Shown: positions 26,030-34,333, numbered from the stretch's first letter. The stretch: DNA of 64,000 nt from Alphaproteobacteria bacterium (GCA_030428615.1 JAUIDN010000011.1:47689-111688), one strand, 5' to 3'. Notes: generated by a model from the sequence alone, not told the origin. Numbers and translations: made by a program.

Positions 26030-26134
26030 CGCTTGCAACACCGCAAGCAAGTCGCTTAATATTAACAACAATCGGAGATCAAGGCCTCCTTATAAAATAA
26101 ACTAAATAAGTCTCAAATCATTCGACGACGGACA
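26030..26134 (-). mobile_element. IS3-family left-end fragment inserted in another IS3 copy
   Basis: On the minus strand this reads TGTCCGTCGTCGAATGATTT and continues like the left end of the complete element at 60466, including AATATTAAGCGAC. It interrupts orfB of the copy on its right after about 13 codons, then its own body is lost after about 105 bp. Confidence 0.75.
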
Positions 26135-26622
26135 CGAATAATTTCTAACTTCTCTGATGCAGGATACCTCATTCTTCGTCTCCCCCATCGCCGATCATGC
26201 TTTTTTTAAGAAGTCGTAGTTCTAGGGCTTGCTCAGCAACAACTTCCTTGAGATCACGGGCTTCACGGCGTAAGTCTTTAACTTCATCAGTAGTCGCTGC
26301 ACGTGCTGTATCGCCAGCAAGGCGCTGTTTGCCTGCCTCAAGGAACTCCTTTGACCATTTGTAATACATGCTTTGGTCAATGCCTTCCTGGCGACACAGT
26401 TCGGCAATAGTCGTTTCGCCTCGAAGGCCTTCAAGCACGATCCGTATCTTCTCTTCCGCAGAATAGAGTTTACGGTTCGCACGGCGAATATCTTTAACCA
26501 TCTTAGTGGTTTTTGAATTGGTAGGTTTAGTTCTCATCTTCATTCCTTACGTCACTACGATGAGATCAAAACCTCTCTTATGCAAATACTTTAAATGGTC
26601 TCATAAGCTTTGACGGGGAACA
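26135..26622 (-). mobile_element. IS3-family element, truncated (right end plus orfA)
   Basis: Matches the right third of the complete IS at 60466-61972: the same terminal sequence ending GCTTTGACGGGGAACA, a complete orfA, and the first ~13 codons of orfB (ATG at about 26172). At 26134/26135 it is joined to the end of a second copy in the opposite orientation. It cannot move on its own. Confidence 0.85.
26169..26543 (-). CDS. IS3-family transposase OrfA
   Basis: A 124-residue helix-turn-helix protein: KLYSAEEKIRIVLEGLRGET, then IAELCRQEGIDQSMYYKWSKEF, then a C-terminal coiled coil (EVKDLRREARDLKEVVAEQALELRLLKKS). It is nearly identical to the copy at 61518-61892. In IS3 elements OrfA binds the terminal repeats and is combined with OrfB for transposition. 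Its OrfB partner here is destroyed, so at most it could act in trans on, or inhibit, the complete copy. Confidence 0.9.
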   Translation of the reverse strand: MKMRTKPTNSKTTKMVKDIRRANRKLYSAEEKIRIVLEGLRGETTIAELCRQEGIDQSMYYKWSKEFLEAGKQRLAGDTARAATTDEVKDLRREARDLKEVVAEQALELRLLKKSMIGDGGDEE

Positions 26623-26658
26623 ATCAACTATTATAACACAAGGAGATATCATGAGAGC

Positions 26659-26811
26659 CTGAATAACTTAACACCAGAAGATGTTTTTTTAGGACGCGGT
26701 AATGCGATCCTGGAAAAACGCAATAAAATTAAATTGAAAACATTGGCCAAACGAAAATTCAACACGATTTCAGTCTCTTATATTACTCAACACGCGGATT
26801 ATAAGGCTTAA
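26659..26811 (+). pseudogene. Fragment of an IS3-family OrfB C-terminus
   Basis: An open frame reading LNNLTPEDVFLGRGNAILEK, then RNKIKLKTLAKRKF. It aligns with the C-terminus of the complete OrfB (NNLTPADVYFGRDKSILEKR), so it is a third, more diverged IS copy in the opposite orientation. The frame continues through the direct repeat at 26789-26802, which marks a later junction. Confidence 0.75.
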
Positions 26812-27735
26812 GCTAAATCATTAAATAATTAAATGTTTTGTATAATATTTTCTAGGCAGGAAAGGAAATTCTGGTCATATTCTCTTTCAACATCATCAAT
26901 ATTCCACAATCCCGAATTCCGAATTTTCTCTGAACTTGAATAATTACCCAGCCAATTTTGTGAAGAGGAATCTAAGGAAGTTCTATTAAAATTGCTTAAC
27001 AGTGCAATGGAGTTTTGCTTTATATAAATGCGTCTATTATTTGCCCCTGCCTCATCATCAACGCCTAGCCACAAAAAAGGCATACTCCCTATTATATTGC
27101 TAACTAATGCTTCTAAATCTTGCTCCTGTCTTATATCTCTTTCTGAAATATTTTTCTTCATTCCCCATCGTGGCAATTCAAACGCTTGTATCTTTTCCAT
27201 TAAGCTGTCACCAATATGACTCCTTAACGCAGAATTTCGATGTCTACCACCAGGTGGCTCTACTCTTCCTCTGTGCTGTCTTAAGCGTTTCCAAAGAGTT
27301 GTTTCGCTGTCTTTTTTAATGGCATTTGTACCAATAAATACAATGCGATTGCCCAATCCCTGATGAAAACGGAATTCACCTACTTCGTAGAAAAACAAAA
27401 TGCCTTTTTCGGGCCAATTCATTCGCCCATTGCACTCAGATAAATACCTGAACCCACCCAATTTTTTTTCTAATTTAGACATTAATCGATAAAATTGTTG
27501 GAGATCATTAATTCTATCAATAGTCACAATTAACACCCCTTCAAAAAATAAATAAGTCTAGCCGCAATCTAATACAAATTGCAAATAATTGAGTTTGAGA
27601 GGGTATCAAATGCTATTATTTTGAAAATTCTGCTGAAAAAAAAGACAATTGTTGCCCTATTGGTACCCAGAATTCGTTATTCAAAAACAAAGAGCAACAA
27701 AAACAAAGAATTAACGGTTCCAACACGCGGATTAT
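26789..27735. mobile_element. 933-bp unit bounded by 14-bp direct repeats
   Basis: AACACGCGGATTAT occurs at 26789-26802 and again at 27722-27735, 933 bp apart. Exactly one gene lies between, a GIY-YIG nuclease. The repeat resembles the tRNA-Phe-derived core seen at 3860 and 43834. It is read as a very small integrated cassette or the residue of a larger element; no recombinase gene is inside. Confidence 0.45.
26829..27536 (-). CDS. GIY-YIG nuclease family protein
   Basis: A 235-residue protein. The GIY-YIG core is at about 42-110: KGILFFYEVGEFR (the GIY strand), RIVFIGTNAIKKDSETTLWK (the YIG strand as VFIGT), then RLRQHRGRVEPPGGRHRNSALRSHIG. Catalytic Arg and His candidates lie in that last block. 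GIY-YIG nucleases cut DNA and occur in restriction, repair and homing enzymes. The C-terminal 120 residues (MPFLWLGVDDEAGANNRRIY) are family-specific with no assigned function. The start is GTG at 27536 or 27527; there is no ATG. It is the only gene of a 933-bp repeat-bounded unit, and a defence role is plausible. Confidence 0.75.
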   Translation of the reverse strand: MLIVTIDRINDLQQFYRLMSKLEKKLGGFRYLSECNGRMNWPEKGILFFYEVGEFRFHQGLGNRIVFIGTNAIKKDSETTLWKRLRQHRGRVEPPGGRHRNSALRSHIGDSLMEKIQAFELPRWGMKKNISERDIRQEQDLEALVSNIIGSMPFLWLGVDDEAGANNRRIYIKQNSIALLSNFNRTSLDSSSQNWLGNYSSSEKIRNSGLWNIDDVEREYDQNFLSCLENIIQNI

Positions 27736-27738
27736 TAG
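27651..27738. other. Attachment-like scar B
   Basis: GTTGCCCTATTGGTACCC ends at 27668 and ACACGCGGATTATTAG spans 27723-27738. The blocks and their 64-base offset are the same as in scar A at 3788-3875, while the DNA between them differs. Conserved ends with unrelated interior suggest recombinase recognition sites. Confidence 0.45.
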
Positions 27739-27881
27739 TTCCCATGGCTGTGGTTCGGTATTAGACGATAATGTAGTCATTTCCAAATAGTTCGGAATTC
27801 CTGAAAGAGCTAAAAATGAAAGTTGTCAAAATCGAAAGGGGTAAATTTGTCCCCCTACCCCTATTGAACACCAAATTATTG

Positions 27882-27917
27882 AATGTCTACTTTCGACCGC
27901 CACCCATAATGGACATT
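27882..27917. repeat. Degenerate copy of the dispersed palindromic repeat
   Basis: AATGTC at 27882 pairs with GACATT ending at 27917, and the interior TTTCGACC resembles the repeat family seen intact from 47 to 58 kb. Confidence 0.4.
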
Positions 27918-28002
27918 AAAAAAAAATTCGCCCAATGTTCATTATGGTAAAATATTGTCCTGTGCCTTGAATGTTTTTCAATTCAACTTCATATATCAAA
28001 CT

Positions 28003-28206
28003 ATGAAATATACCTCTTCTGAAATAATTACTGCAATAATAGGCTGGATCGCCGCCATCCTTCTTCCGATATCATTCATACTGACAATTGTATATGGTGA
28101 GTGGGTACTTACAGCTGTAATCTCAACCATAGCTTTCGCGGCACTAAAAACAGCAGTTTATAGAGATTTTATTAGAATGATCAAAGAGATTTTAAACAAT
28201 AGATAA
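28003..28206 (+). CDS. Small membrane protein, 67 residues
   Basis: A possible gene starting MKYTSSEIITAIIGWIAAIL at ATG 28003. It has two hydrophobic segments separated by a short turn (SFILTIVYGEWVLTAVISTIAF) and a basic tail ending RDFIRMIKEILNNR, which would face the cytoplasm. No ribosome site stands out and the family is not recognised. It lies between an attachment-like scar and an IS30 remnant. It could be a small toxin-like membrane peptide, but nothing beyond topology supports that. Confidence 0.4.
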   Translation: MKYTSSEIITAIIGWIAAILLPISFILTIVYGEWVLTAVISTIAFAALKTAVYRDFIRMIKEILNNR

Positions 28207-28284
28207 CCCTAGTTTCGACTATCATACGATGTCACACTTGTACTTCAATTATCTGATTTTTTTACCCCAATGTTACTCAAGTCC

Positions 28285-28301
28285 CACTGACCGCTTTGGG
28301 T
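28285..28301. repeat. Half of the dispersed palindromic repeat, cut by an IS30 end
   Basis: ACTGACCGCTTTGGGT ends at 28301 and the IS30 terminus GGTGATCTCAA starts at 28302. The other half of the palindrome is missing because the element is truncated on its far side. Confidence 0.8.
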
Positions 28302-28763
28302 GGTGATCTCAACCGGTCGATGCAACACATTGGTTAAATCGTTCTGCTGGAGTTTCGAAGTCCAGCGTCTTTCTTGGTCGTTCATTGAGCTAGCGGGCAA
28401 CCGCGTTCAGCTTTGCCTGCGAGTGTACCGATAAATCTGTTCCCTTTGGAAAATATTGTCTCAGAAGGCGGTTTGTATTTTCGTTGGAGCCGCGCTGCCA
28501 CGGACTACGTGGATCGCAAAAATAAACATCAATATCTGTTGCCAGACTGAAGCGCTTATGGTCAGCCAGTTCCATGCCTCTGTCCCATGTCAGGGACTTA
28601 TAAAGCTCTGTGGGCAGCTTCCTTGATTGTTTGATCAGGGCATTCACCACACTTTCCGTGTCCCTGTTCTTGACCTTGGCCAGCATCACATAGCGAGTAT
28701 GCCGTTCTACCAGCGTCGCAATATAACTGTTTTTGGAGCCCGCAATCAGATCACCCTCCCAAT
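28302..28763 (-). pseudogene. IS30-family transposase fragment
   Basis: The terminal repeat and last ~130 codons of an IS30 transposase. The reading frame (AKVKNRDTESVVNALIKQSR, then GSNENTNRLLRQYFPKGTDL) closely matches the intact copy at 52318-53487. A TAG stop replaces Gln in the sequence RQLNERPRKTLDF, and the 5' half is lost at about 28763 after WEGD. It is non-functional. Confidence 0.9.
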
Positions 28764-28829
28764 TGATACAGCTCTTTATATATTCTTTCGAATGACTGTT
28801 CGCTAGAAGTTACTGTTTTCCATTTCTTC

Positions 28830-30308
28830 CTATTTAATCCCCGCCAATTCATAAGCAGCAGATAAACTTCCAAACTTCTTTGAGTATGTTCGGGAATGAG
28901 GGGCTAGCTCATCTGCATCAATCAATGCACTACTTAACCTATCATGCTCCTGATAAATCCGCTTAAGGTGTTCAATCATTACCGATTCACGAGTATCCGG
29001 TTTCTTCTTATTAAAACCGACCAACCGATACGCTTCATAAATACTTCCGAACCTTTTTATATAAGTAGAACTGTTCGGTACGTTCTTAGCTTTATCAATA
29101 ATATTTAAATCCAAAGTTCCCTTTTTTTGATAGAGAGCGTAAAGCTTCTGCAGCATGATTTGATCGGGAATAATGTTTCGGCTGGGTTCATAACCTATGA
29201 GCTTATACGCATTGAGTATAGAACCAAACCTCTCGCTATAGGTGGTTGCGTAAGGTGTTCGCTTGGAAGCGTTAATGAGGGAGCTACTTAAATGACCATG
29301 TTTTTTATATAATTTTTCCAACAAATGAAGCATAACAGCGTCGGGCATTTTACTTTTCGCGCTTTTGACCAGCTTCTGCGCCTTGTTGAACAGTCGAATA
29401 GGCACGATGGGAGTAAATACTTTATCCGCCCTCACCCAACTATCCGGCTTATTGTGGCTTATTTTGCTAGCCAGCTTTGTGGAGGTTTTACCATAAACGT
29501 TGTTGCCTATATATTTTTCATTGGTGAGGATGCCTTGTATTTTCTTTCGGCTCCATTTCTCACCGAGGTCGTTTAAGAGCCCCCGCTCATTGAGGCGACG
29601 GGAAATTTGACCATAGTTTTGCCTCTTGATTACGAACAGGTGAAATATCTTATTGATGATATCGATCTCTTCTTGAGGGCCTGGAACCAGAATAACCCGA
29701 TCTGTCTGAATTGCTTTATGGGACATATATTCCAGTGTGTATTTCTCATTTCCGTTCTCATCAATGAGCATACGTCTCAAGCCATAGCCTGCTGTTCCAC
29801 CCTGTCGAAAGCCTTTCCTGACTAGGTTGCATTGACCAGCAAAAACCTTGTCAGAAAGTTCTCTACTGTACTCTGCTGCCATCACCCGCTTGAGGCTTTT
29901 GAGGACCGCTGTATAGGGACTGCCATCATTCTGAAATTGTTCCGTGCAGTAGAGTACCCTTATGCCATTTTTCTTGCATAGATATTCGTAATAGGCGCTC
30001 TCATCCACATCTTGGAATCTGCCCCACCGACTGACATCATAAACGAGTATGTACTCAAAGTCAGCCTCACCGTTTTCGACCATTTCAAGTAATCCTGCTA
30101 GTCCAACTCTGCCTTTGAGAGATAGACCACTTCGCCCAGCATCTGAGAAAATACGAGTTACTGTGAGGTTGTTATTTTTGGCATATTTGAAAAGGGCATC
30201 AGACTGATTTTCTATGGAGTATTTCTGATGCTCGGTCGACATACGCACATAACACACTGCCGTTCTTAAATTACTCTCACTTACATTATCTCGCAGGACC
30301 TGTTCCAT
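28830..30308 (-). CDS. Large serine recombinase with three C-terminal DNA-binding repeats
   Basis: About 492 residues from ATG 30308; the frame is open further upstream but overlaps a decayed gene. The resolvase domain (about 18-160) has the catalytic block CYVRMSTEHQKYSIENQ with nucleophile Ser, and YDVSRWGRFQDVDE. A recombinase domain follows (GGTAGYGLRRML, then GEKWSRKKIQGILTNEKYIGN). The last ~170 residues hold three ~60-residue repeats, each ending like TTYSERFGSILNAYKLIGY, TYIKRFGSIYEAYRLVGF or TYSKKFGSLSAAYELAGI. They resemble the homing-endonuclease-associated repeat, a small DNA-binding unit. The zinc ribbon usual in phage integrases is not seen. Confidence 0.88.
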   Translation of the reverse strand: MEQVLRDNVSESNLRTAVCYVRMSTEHQKYSIENQSDALFKYAKNNNLTVTRIFSDAGRSGLSLKGRVGLAGLLEMVENGEADFEYILVYDVSRWGRFQDVDESAYYEYLCKKNGIRVLYCTEQFQNDGSPYTAVLKSLKRVMAAEYSRELSDKVFAGQCNLVRKGFRQGGTAGYGLRRMLIDENGNEKYTLEYMSHKAIQTDRVILVPGPQEEIDIINKIFHLFVIKRQNYGQISRRLNERGLLNDLGEKWSRKKIQGILTNEKYIGNNVYGKTSTKLASKISHNKPDSWVRADKVFTPIVPIRLFNKAQKLVKSAKSKMPDAVMLHLLEKLYKKHGHLSSSLINASKRTPYATTYSERFGSILNAYKLIGYEPSRNIIPDQIMLQKLYALYQKKGTLDLNIIDKAKNVPNSSTYIKRFGSIYEAYRLVGFNKKKPDTRESVMIEHLKRIYQEHDRLSSALIDADELAPHSRTYSKKFGSLSAAYELAGIK

Positions 30309-30375
30309 GAATAAAACCCAATTAATAATTACTATGGTAAACGGGTCTTTTAGACAGGAATGTTTAAGAGATTGT

Positions 30376-30700
30376 TTAGCTGTCGAGCTTTTTTTTAACC
30401 AGTGACATATAGTAAGCCCAATGAGCCTATACCGAGCCAAACATGGAAAGTGGTAAGAGATTGGTGGCGATTATCAAGAACTGACCATCCGGCAGTGCAG
30501 GGAAAACCTGATCAGCAATAACATATTCACTTAATAGGATGGTATAATTTCCAATATAAGTTGCCAGATTGTTTATGGTAACCATCCTTAGTGCATAACT
30601 GATAAAGAAAGGAACGCCCACCGTTACCGCAAAAAGAAACACGAAACCCAAAATTATGGCAAAATAACCCGAAGCCTCCGGACCAATTCTAACTGTACGC
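30376..30700 (-). pseudogene. Decayed paralogue of the 34334-34729 membrane protein
   Basis: The frame reads FLFAVTVGVPFFISYALRMV, then NLATYIGNYTILLSEYVIA and LIIATNLLPLSMFGSV, then a TAG codon and AHWAYYMSLVKKKLDS before the natural stop. It aligns along its length with the intact paralogue (YVGTYVTVVCLYVLAE, then VMATNLLPLSMFGSFLAQWLYY), so the TAG is an in-frame nonsense mutation. No credible start codon remains at the 5' end. Confidence 0.7.
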
Positions 30701-30784
30701 TCTTTTCTGAGTGAGGAGTAGTAAGTTTTTAAAAGAATATATCTTTGATTATTAAATATTGTTATCCGGTCTCTCTCTATTCAG

Positions 30785-31888
30785 TTATGTTAGTTCTTTC
30801 TCCAATTCCCACTGAATATCATCAATATTTAAGTTAACCGGATTGTATTTATGGTTTAATTTATCCTTTCGTAGTTTTACAGATTCATGCACAAGAGATC
30901 TTTTCGGAATTTTTCTGATGTGCGAGCCTAGTAATTTTAATGGGAATTTGTATGAATCGTGCTGCATCCCCATTGGATCTGGAGCAACATAAATTCGGGA
31001 ACTTCGTTTGCTTTTATCACCTAGGACAAGTCGTTTATATCTAAGTTCTGAGATTCTCAGCCCAGCTTCAACCGCCTCAACGATCATCCATTTTAAAGGA
31101 ATTTTAGCCAAAGCACTCTCTGTTTCAGGATAACCGCCTCCAACATCACTATGTACACCGGCAAACCATACTTCTTTTACATCTTGTACTTCTGGTGATG
31201 GATCAAATCTATTTGACTTAAATCTTTTATCTGATCCCCATAAATCCGCAGGAAATACTTTTCGTTTCTCATCAATAGCAACAGCGTGTCGCACCATTTT
31301 AATGGCATCATTATTAATCGTATAAGGAAATTTCTTTTTGGTAAAACCCAGAGACTTTATTTTTCCATTCGGCCGAAAATAAGAGCTAACTGTATCCCAC
31401 ACTCCTAAAAAATGTATGGTAATATCTCTGGCTTTAGTAATTTCTGAAAAGCGCCATATATGTTCAAATTCACCTGTTTCAGAAATGCTTTTGTACCATT
31501 TCAGGGCATAATTACTTAAATTCAATTGCTCGGGTTTTATTAATCCTAACGCTTTAATAAAACCTGCTAATACTCTAACTGTATAAGCCCCACGGCTGAA
31601 TCCAAATAAAAAAACTTTATCGCCTTTTTGATAATTTAATACCAGAAATTTATATGCATCTAGAACATTCTGGTCTAATCCTTGACCTGTAGCACCTTGA
31701 GCAATTTCACTAACCAAGTCACGAAATTTTGTCCAACCATTAAGCCTACCAATTGTTCCTATTCCAGCATCATAAAACACTACTTGGTCTTTATTACGGT
31801 CTGCTATTTGATACAATTTTAAGACATTGGATAAGTTTTCTTTAATCTCGTTTCCTGTACCATCACAACAAATAACAATATTTCTCAT
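30785..31888 (-). CDS. DUF2235 family alpha/beta hydrolase
   Basis: A 367-residue protein from ATG 31888 with a GGGGG ribosome site; an upstream in-frame extension is unlikely. It starts MRNIVICCDGTGNEIKENLSNVL, the DUF2235 N-terminal signature, and has the nucleophile elbow FLFGFSRGAYTVRVLAGFI. Further hallmarks are HFLGVWDTVSSY (Asp) and EVWFAGVHSDVGGGYPET (His). The family includes Tle1-type phospholipase effectors and uncharacterised cytosolic hydrolases. No signal peptide is present and no type VI genes are nearby, so the substrate is unknown. It is divergent from the secreted nuclease-like gene next to it. Confidence 0.85.
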   Translation of the reverse strand: MRNIVICCDGTGNEIKENLSNVLKLYQIADRNKDQVVFYDAGIGTIGRLNGWTKFRDLVSEIAQGATGQGLDQNVLDAYKFLVLNYQKGDKVFLFGFSRGAYTVRVLAGFIKALGLIKPEQLNLSNYALKWYKSISETGEFEHIWRFSEITKARDITIHFLGVWDTVSSYFRPNGKIKSLGFTKKKFPYTINNDAIKMVRHAVAIDEKRKVFPADLWGSDKRFKSNRFDPSPEVQDVKEVWFAGVHSDVGGGYPETESALAKIPLKWMIVEAVEAGLRISELRYKRLVLGDKSKRSSRIYVAPDPMGMQHDSYKFPLKLLGSHIRKIPKRSLVHESVKLRKDKLNHKYNPVNLNIDDIQWELEKELT

Positions 31889-31987
31889 CAGGACCCCCAC
31901 GCAGTATATGAATGGATCTATAGAGTAGATTATTTTTGCAAAAAAGTATATACTATGGATATATTCAATGATCATAGGGGGGATTTG

Positions 31988-32977
31988 ATGATGACTTTTA
32001 GGTATAGTTTTTCGCGTTTGATACTAATCACAGTTACAATGATTGCCATAATAACTGTCGCTTCCAATCTATTGTCTCAGGAGATTGAGCGATACAGTGT
32101 TGTAAGTTTCAACATTCAATTTCTAGGTAATTTCAAAAACAGAGATAACGAAGTGCTTGCTAATATTATGGCACCGTATGATCTAGTTATTATTCAGGAA
32201 CTTGTGGCTCCTCCATATAATGGAAGCTTCCCTGACGGAAGTCCTTACAGACCTGACAAAGAAGCTTTTGATTTTTTCGAAGCTATGAAGGCGCAAGGTT
32301 TTAAATTCGTTCTGTCCAACGAAGATACTGGCACAGGAGATAGTATTCACAGAAATTCGACGGCGACAGAGTGGTGGGTTGCTTTTTATAAACCGGACCG
32401 TGTCTCGCCAGACCTAACCTTACCGAATGGTTTTCTAGCCGAGGACAGAAGTAATAATAACCATTTTGAGAGAGTGCCGTACGCCTTTGCTTTTGATTTT
32501 AATGAACATGGAGATTTTGTCTTTATCTCGACGCATCTTCAACCGGGAGATAGTCGTAGTGACCAAGAGCGAAGACGAGAAGAACTAACTGCAATAGCAG
32601 AATATATAGGCGCAAATGATGAAATTGAAAAAGATTTCATTATCTTGGGAGATATGAATATCAAGGATTGCGACGAGCTGACTAATACAATACCCTCAGG
32701 GTTTGTATCACTTAATGACGAATGTGTGCCAACTAATACTAATATTAACGGTCCTAAACCTTATGATCATGTGATGTATTCGTCATCCCACACTGGTTCT
32801 GAGATTGACCTGCAGTTTGATCTAAAAGTAATTGATCTTATTGAAACTGTTCGACCATTCTGGTCTGGGTCGGATCCTTATCCAGGTGATCCCTATGATC
32901 ATAATAAATTTAGAATTCGATATTCTGACCACCACCCTGTCCTTTTTTACATTCTAGGAGTTGAAGATGATGACTAA
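31988..32977 (+). CDS. Secreted endonuclease/exonuclease/phosphatase family protein
   Basis: A 329-residue protein from ATG 31988 behind AGGGGGGA. The N-terminal segment (FSRLILITVTMIAIITVASNL) is a signal peptide or membrane anchor. The DNase-I-like fold is shown in order by VVSFNIQFLG (Asn), DLVIIQELV (catalytic Glu), FVFISTHLQPG (His), FIILGDMNIKDC (Asp and Asn) and RYSDHHPVLF (the Asp-His pair). These are the complete metal and catalytic residues of the superfamily, so it is probably an active secreted DNase or phosphodiesterase. It overlaps the next gene by 11 bases, implying a functional pair. Confidence 0.88.
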   Translation: MMTFRYSFSRLILITVTMIAIITVASNLLSQEIERYSVVSFNIQFLGNFKNRDNEVLANIMAPYDLVIIQELVAPPYNGSFPDGSPYRPDKEAFDFFEAMKAQGFKFVLSNEDTGTGDSIHRNSTATEWWVAFYKPDRVSPDLTLPNGFLAEDRSNNNHFERVPYAFAFDFNEHGDFVFISTHLQPGDSRSDQERRREELTAIAEYIGANDEIEKDFIILGDMNIKDCDELTNTIPSGFVSLNDECVPTNTNINGPKPYDHVMYSSSHTGSEIDLQFDLKVIDLIETVRPFWSGSDPYPGDPYDHNKFRIRYSDHHPVLFYILGVEDDD

Positions 32978-33314
32978 AGGTAACAAATCATCCGCGATCA
33001 ATAGGCGTTTGTACAGCTGGTTTAGCTTAACTCTTACTAAGAACCTTTGGTTGATTTTAGCAGTGGCTTGTTTAGGGTTTTCCTCCGTATCGATCGCTCA
33101 GAACGAAAACGACGAGGAAATTAAGCAGAAAATTATCACTGAGTCTACAGCAAGGTATTCTGGGAGCTGTCCTTGCCCCTACAATAGAGACCGAGCAGGA
33201 CGAAGTTGTGGTAAGAGAAGTGCTTATAGCCGCCCTGGAGGAGCTTCTCCAATCTGTTATCCCTCTGATGTAACGGAAGCAATGATAAAGAGATACAGGG
33301 CTAGAAATTCCTGA
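32967..33314 (+). CDS. Small exported Cys-rich protein paired with the nuclease
   Basis: A 115-residue protein from ATG 32967, six bases after TAGGAG; it overlaps the end of the nuclease-like gene. A signal or anchor helix lies at about 24-44 (LWLILAVACLGFSSVSIAQ). The C-terminus contains a compact motif, YSGSCPCPYNRDRAGRSCGK, then RSAYSRPGG and CYPSDV, with four Cys residues. From memory, this motif follows or accompanies thermonuclease-type proteins in other proteobacteria, so an accessory role for the neighbouring nuclease is likely. The exact function is unknown. Confidence 0.7.
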   Translation: MMTKGNKSSAINRRLYSWFSLTLTKNLWLILAVACLGFSSVSIAQNENDEEIKQKIITESTARYSGSCPCPYNRDRAGRSCGKRSAYSRPGGASPICYPSDVTEAMIKRYRARNS

Positions 33315-33408
33315 ATAAAGATATCTGATGTATCGCAATTTATGCCATTTTTGTATTTTACAATGTATAAAAGCAATCAGTGTAGGAACAGTCTAGTGAG
33401 CGAGCCAA

Positions 33409-33723
33409 ATGAAGACATCGGATAAAAAACAGTTGGGTGAAACCATTCGTCTATATAGAAAAGCTAAGACACTTAATCAAACACAGTTGGCGGATCAAAT
33501 GGGTGTAATGCAATCCACCATCAGCCGCTGGGAAGCTGGCATTGATGAACCGAATATCGAACATATGTCAGGCTTGGTTTCTCTGTTTGGATGTACATAT
33601 AATGATCTTCTGGGAGATAGTTCTGATCGGAATCAGGAAGAGCAAAGACTATTAAGTATTTATCGTTCACTTCCTGACGAGAAAAAAGAAAAACTGATGA
33701 AATTCATCTCTGAAATCCTTTAA
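33409..33723 (+). CDS. XRE-family transcriptional regulator
   Basis: A 104-residue protein with an N-terminal HTH_3 domain (GETIRLYRKAKTLNQTQLADQ, then STISRWEAGIDEPN) and a short acidic C-terminal tail. Such proteins repress or activate small accessory operons. It is followed by a GntR-type regulator and a membrane-protein gene on the same strand. A promoter should lie in the AT-rich ~90 bp before it, but no clear hexamer pair stands out. Confidence 0.88.
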   Translation: MKTSDKKQLGETIRLYRKAKTLNQTQLADQMGVMQSTISRWEAGIDEPNIEHMSGLVSLFGCTYNDLLGDSSDRNQEEQRLLSIYRSLPDEKKEKLMKFISEIL

Positions 33724-33798
33724 GTTGGATAAGTCACCCTTTATTCTACAACTTTTGTATGATTGTGACATGGTACGTAATGCTATATATTGGTATCT

Positions 33799-34269
33799 AT
33801 GAAACTTAAAATTGATATAAAATCGCAGGAGCCTGCCTACTCGCAAATTGTCAATCAGGTTAGAAGTGCTGTCCATTCGGGTGCTTTAAAACCCGGTGAG
33901 GTTTTAACACCGGTGCGGCAACTTGCCTCTCTGCTGAACCTCAATCCCAATACTGTTGCAAAGGCATATAAGATGTTGGAACAGGAGCGAATTGTTCATG
34001 GTGCAGGGCGTCAGGGGACGTTCGTTGAGGAAAATGCCAAATTGCAGATCAAAGATAATAATCAGGCAGCTGCAAAATACGAACTTGATACGCTGATTAA
34101 ATTCATGAGATCCAGAGATTTGGATACAGCACAGATAAAACTCTTGTTGTTCGATCAGATCGAAAAGATTGACAATGAGACAGTAGCCAATGATGACAGG
34201 CAGATTTCTTTTAAGGGGGAGGGATTTACCAAGAAACTGCCGAGCTTTTTCTCCAAGCGTCAGAAATAA
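33799..34269 (+). CDS. GntR-family regulator, YtrA-like
   Basis: A 156-residue protein. The winged helix is clear: EPAYSQIVNQVRSAVHSGAL, then LTPVRQLASLLNLNPNTVAKAYKMLEQERIV and GRQGTFVEEN. The C-terminal part (about 85-156) is short and lacks an effector-binding domain, as in the YtrA subfamily that controls membrane-protein and transporter operons. ATG 33799 is preferred over an in-frame TTG at 33790. The downstream 131-residue membrane protein is the likely target. Confidence 0.88.
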   Translation: MKLKIDIKSQEPAYSQIVNQVRSAVHSGALKPGEVLTPVRQLASLLNLNPNTVAKAYKMLEQERIVHGAGRQGTFVEENAKLQIKDNNQAAAKYELDTLIKFMRSRDLDTAQIKLLLFDQIEKIDNETVANDDRQISFKGEGFTKKLPSFFSKRQK

Positions 34270-34333
34270 ATACCCTCACCCTAACAAGAACTATCATTTG
34301 TAATTATAGTCTAGGCTGCTATAAAAGCCTCAC

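Noticed and set aside
30309..30440. N-terminal extension of the serine recombinase
   Set aside because: This stretch is the decayed end of the membrane-protein paralogue read in another frame. The recombinase domain starts normally after the ATG at 30308.
30785..31888. Type VI secretion effector of the Tle1 class
   Set aside because: The DUF2235 domain is shared, but no VgrG, PAAR, adaptor or other type VI gene is nearby, so only the hydrolase family is claimed.
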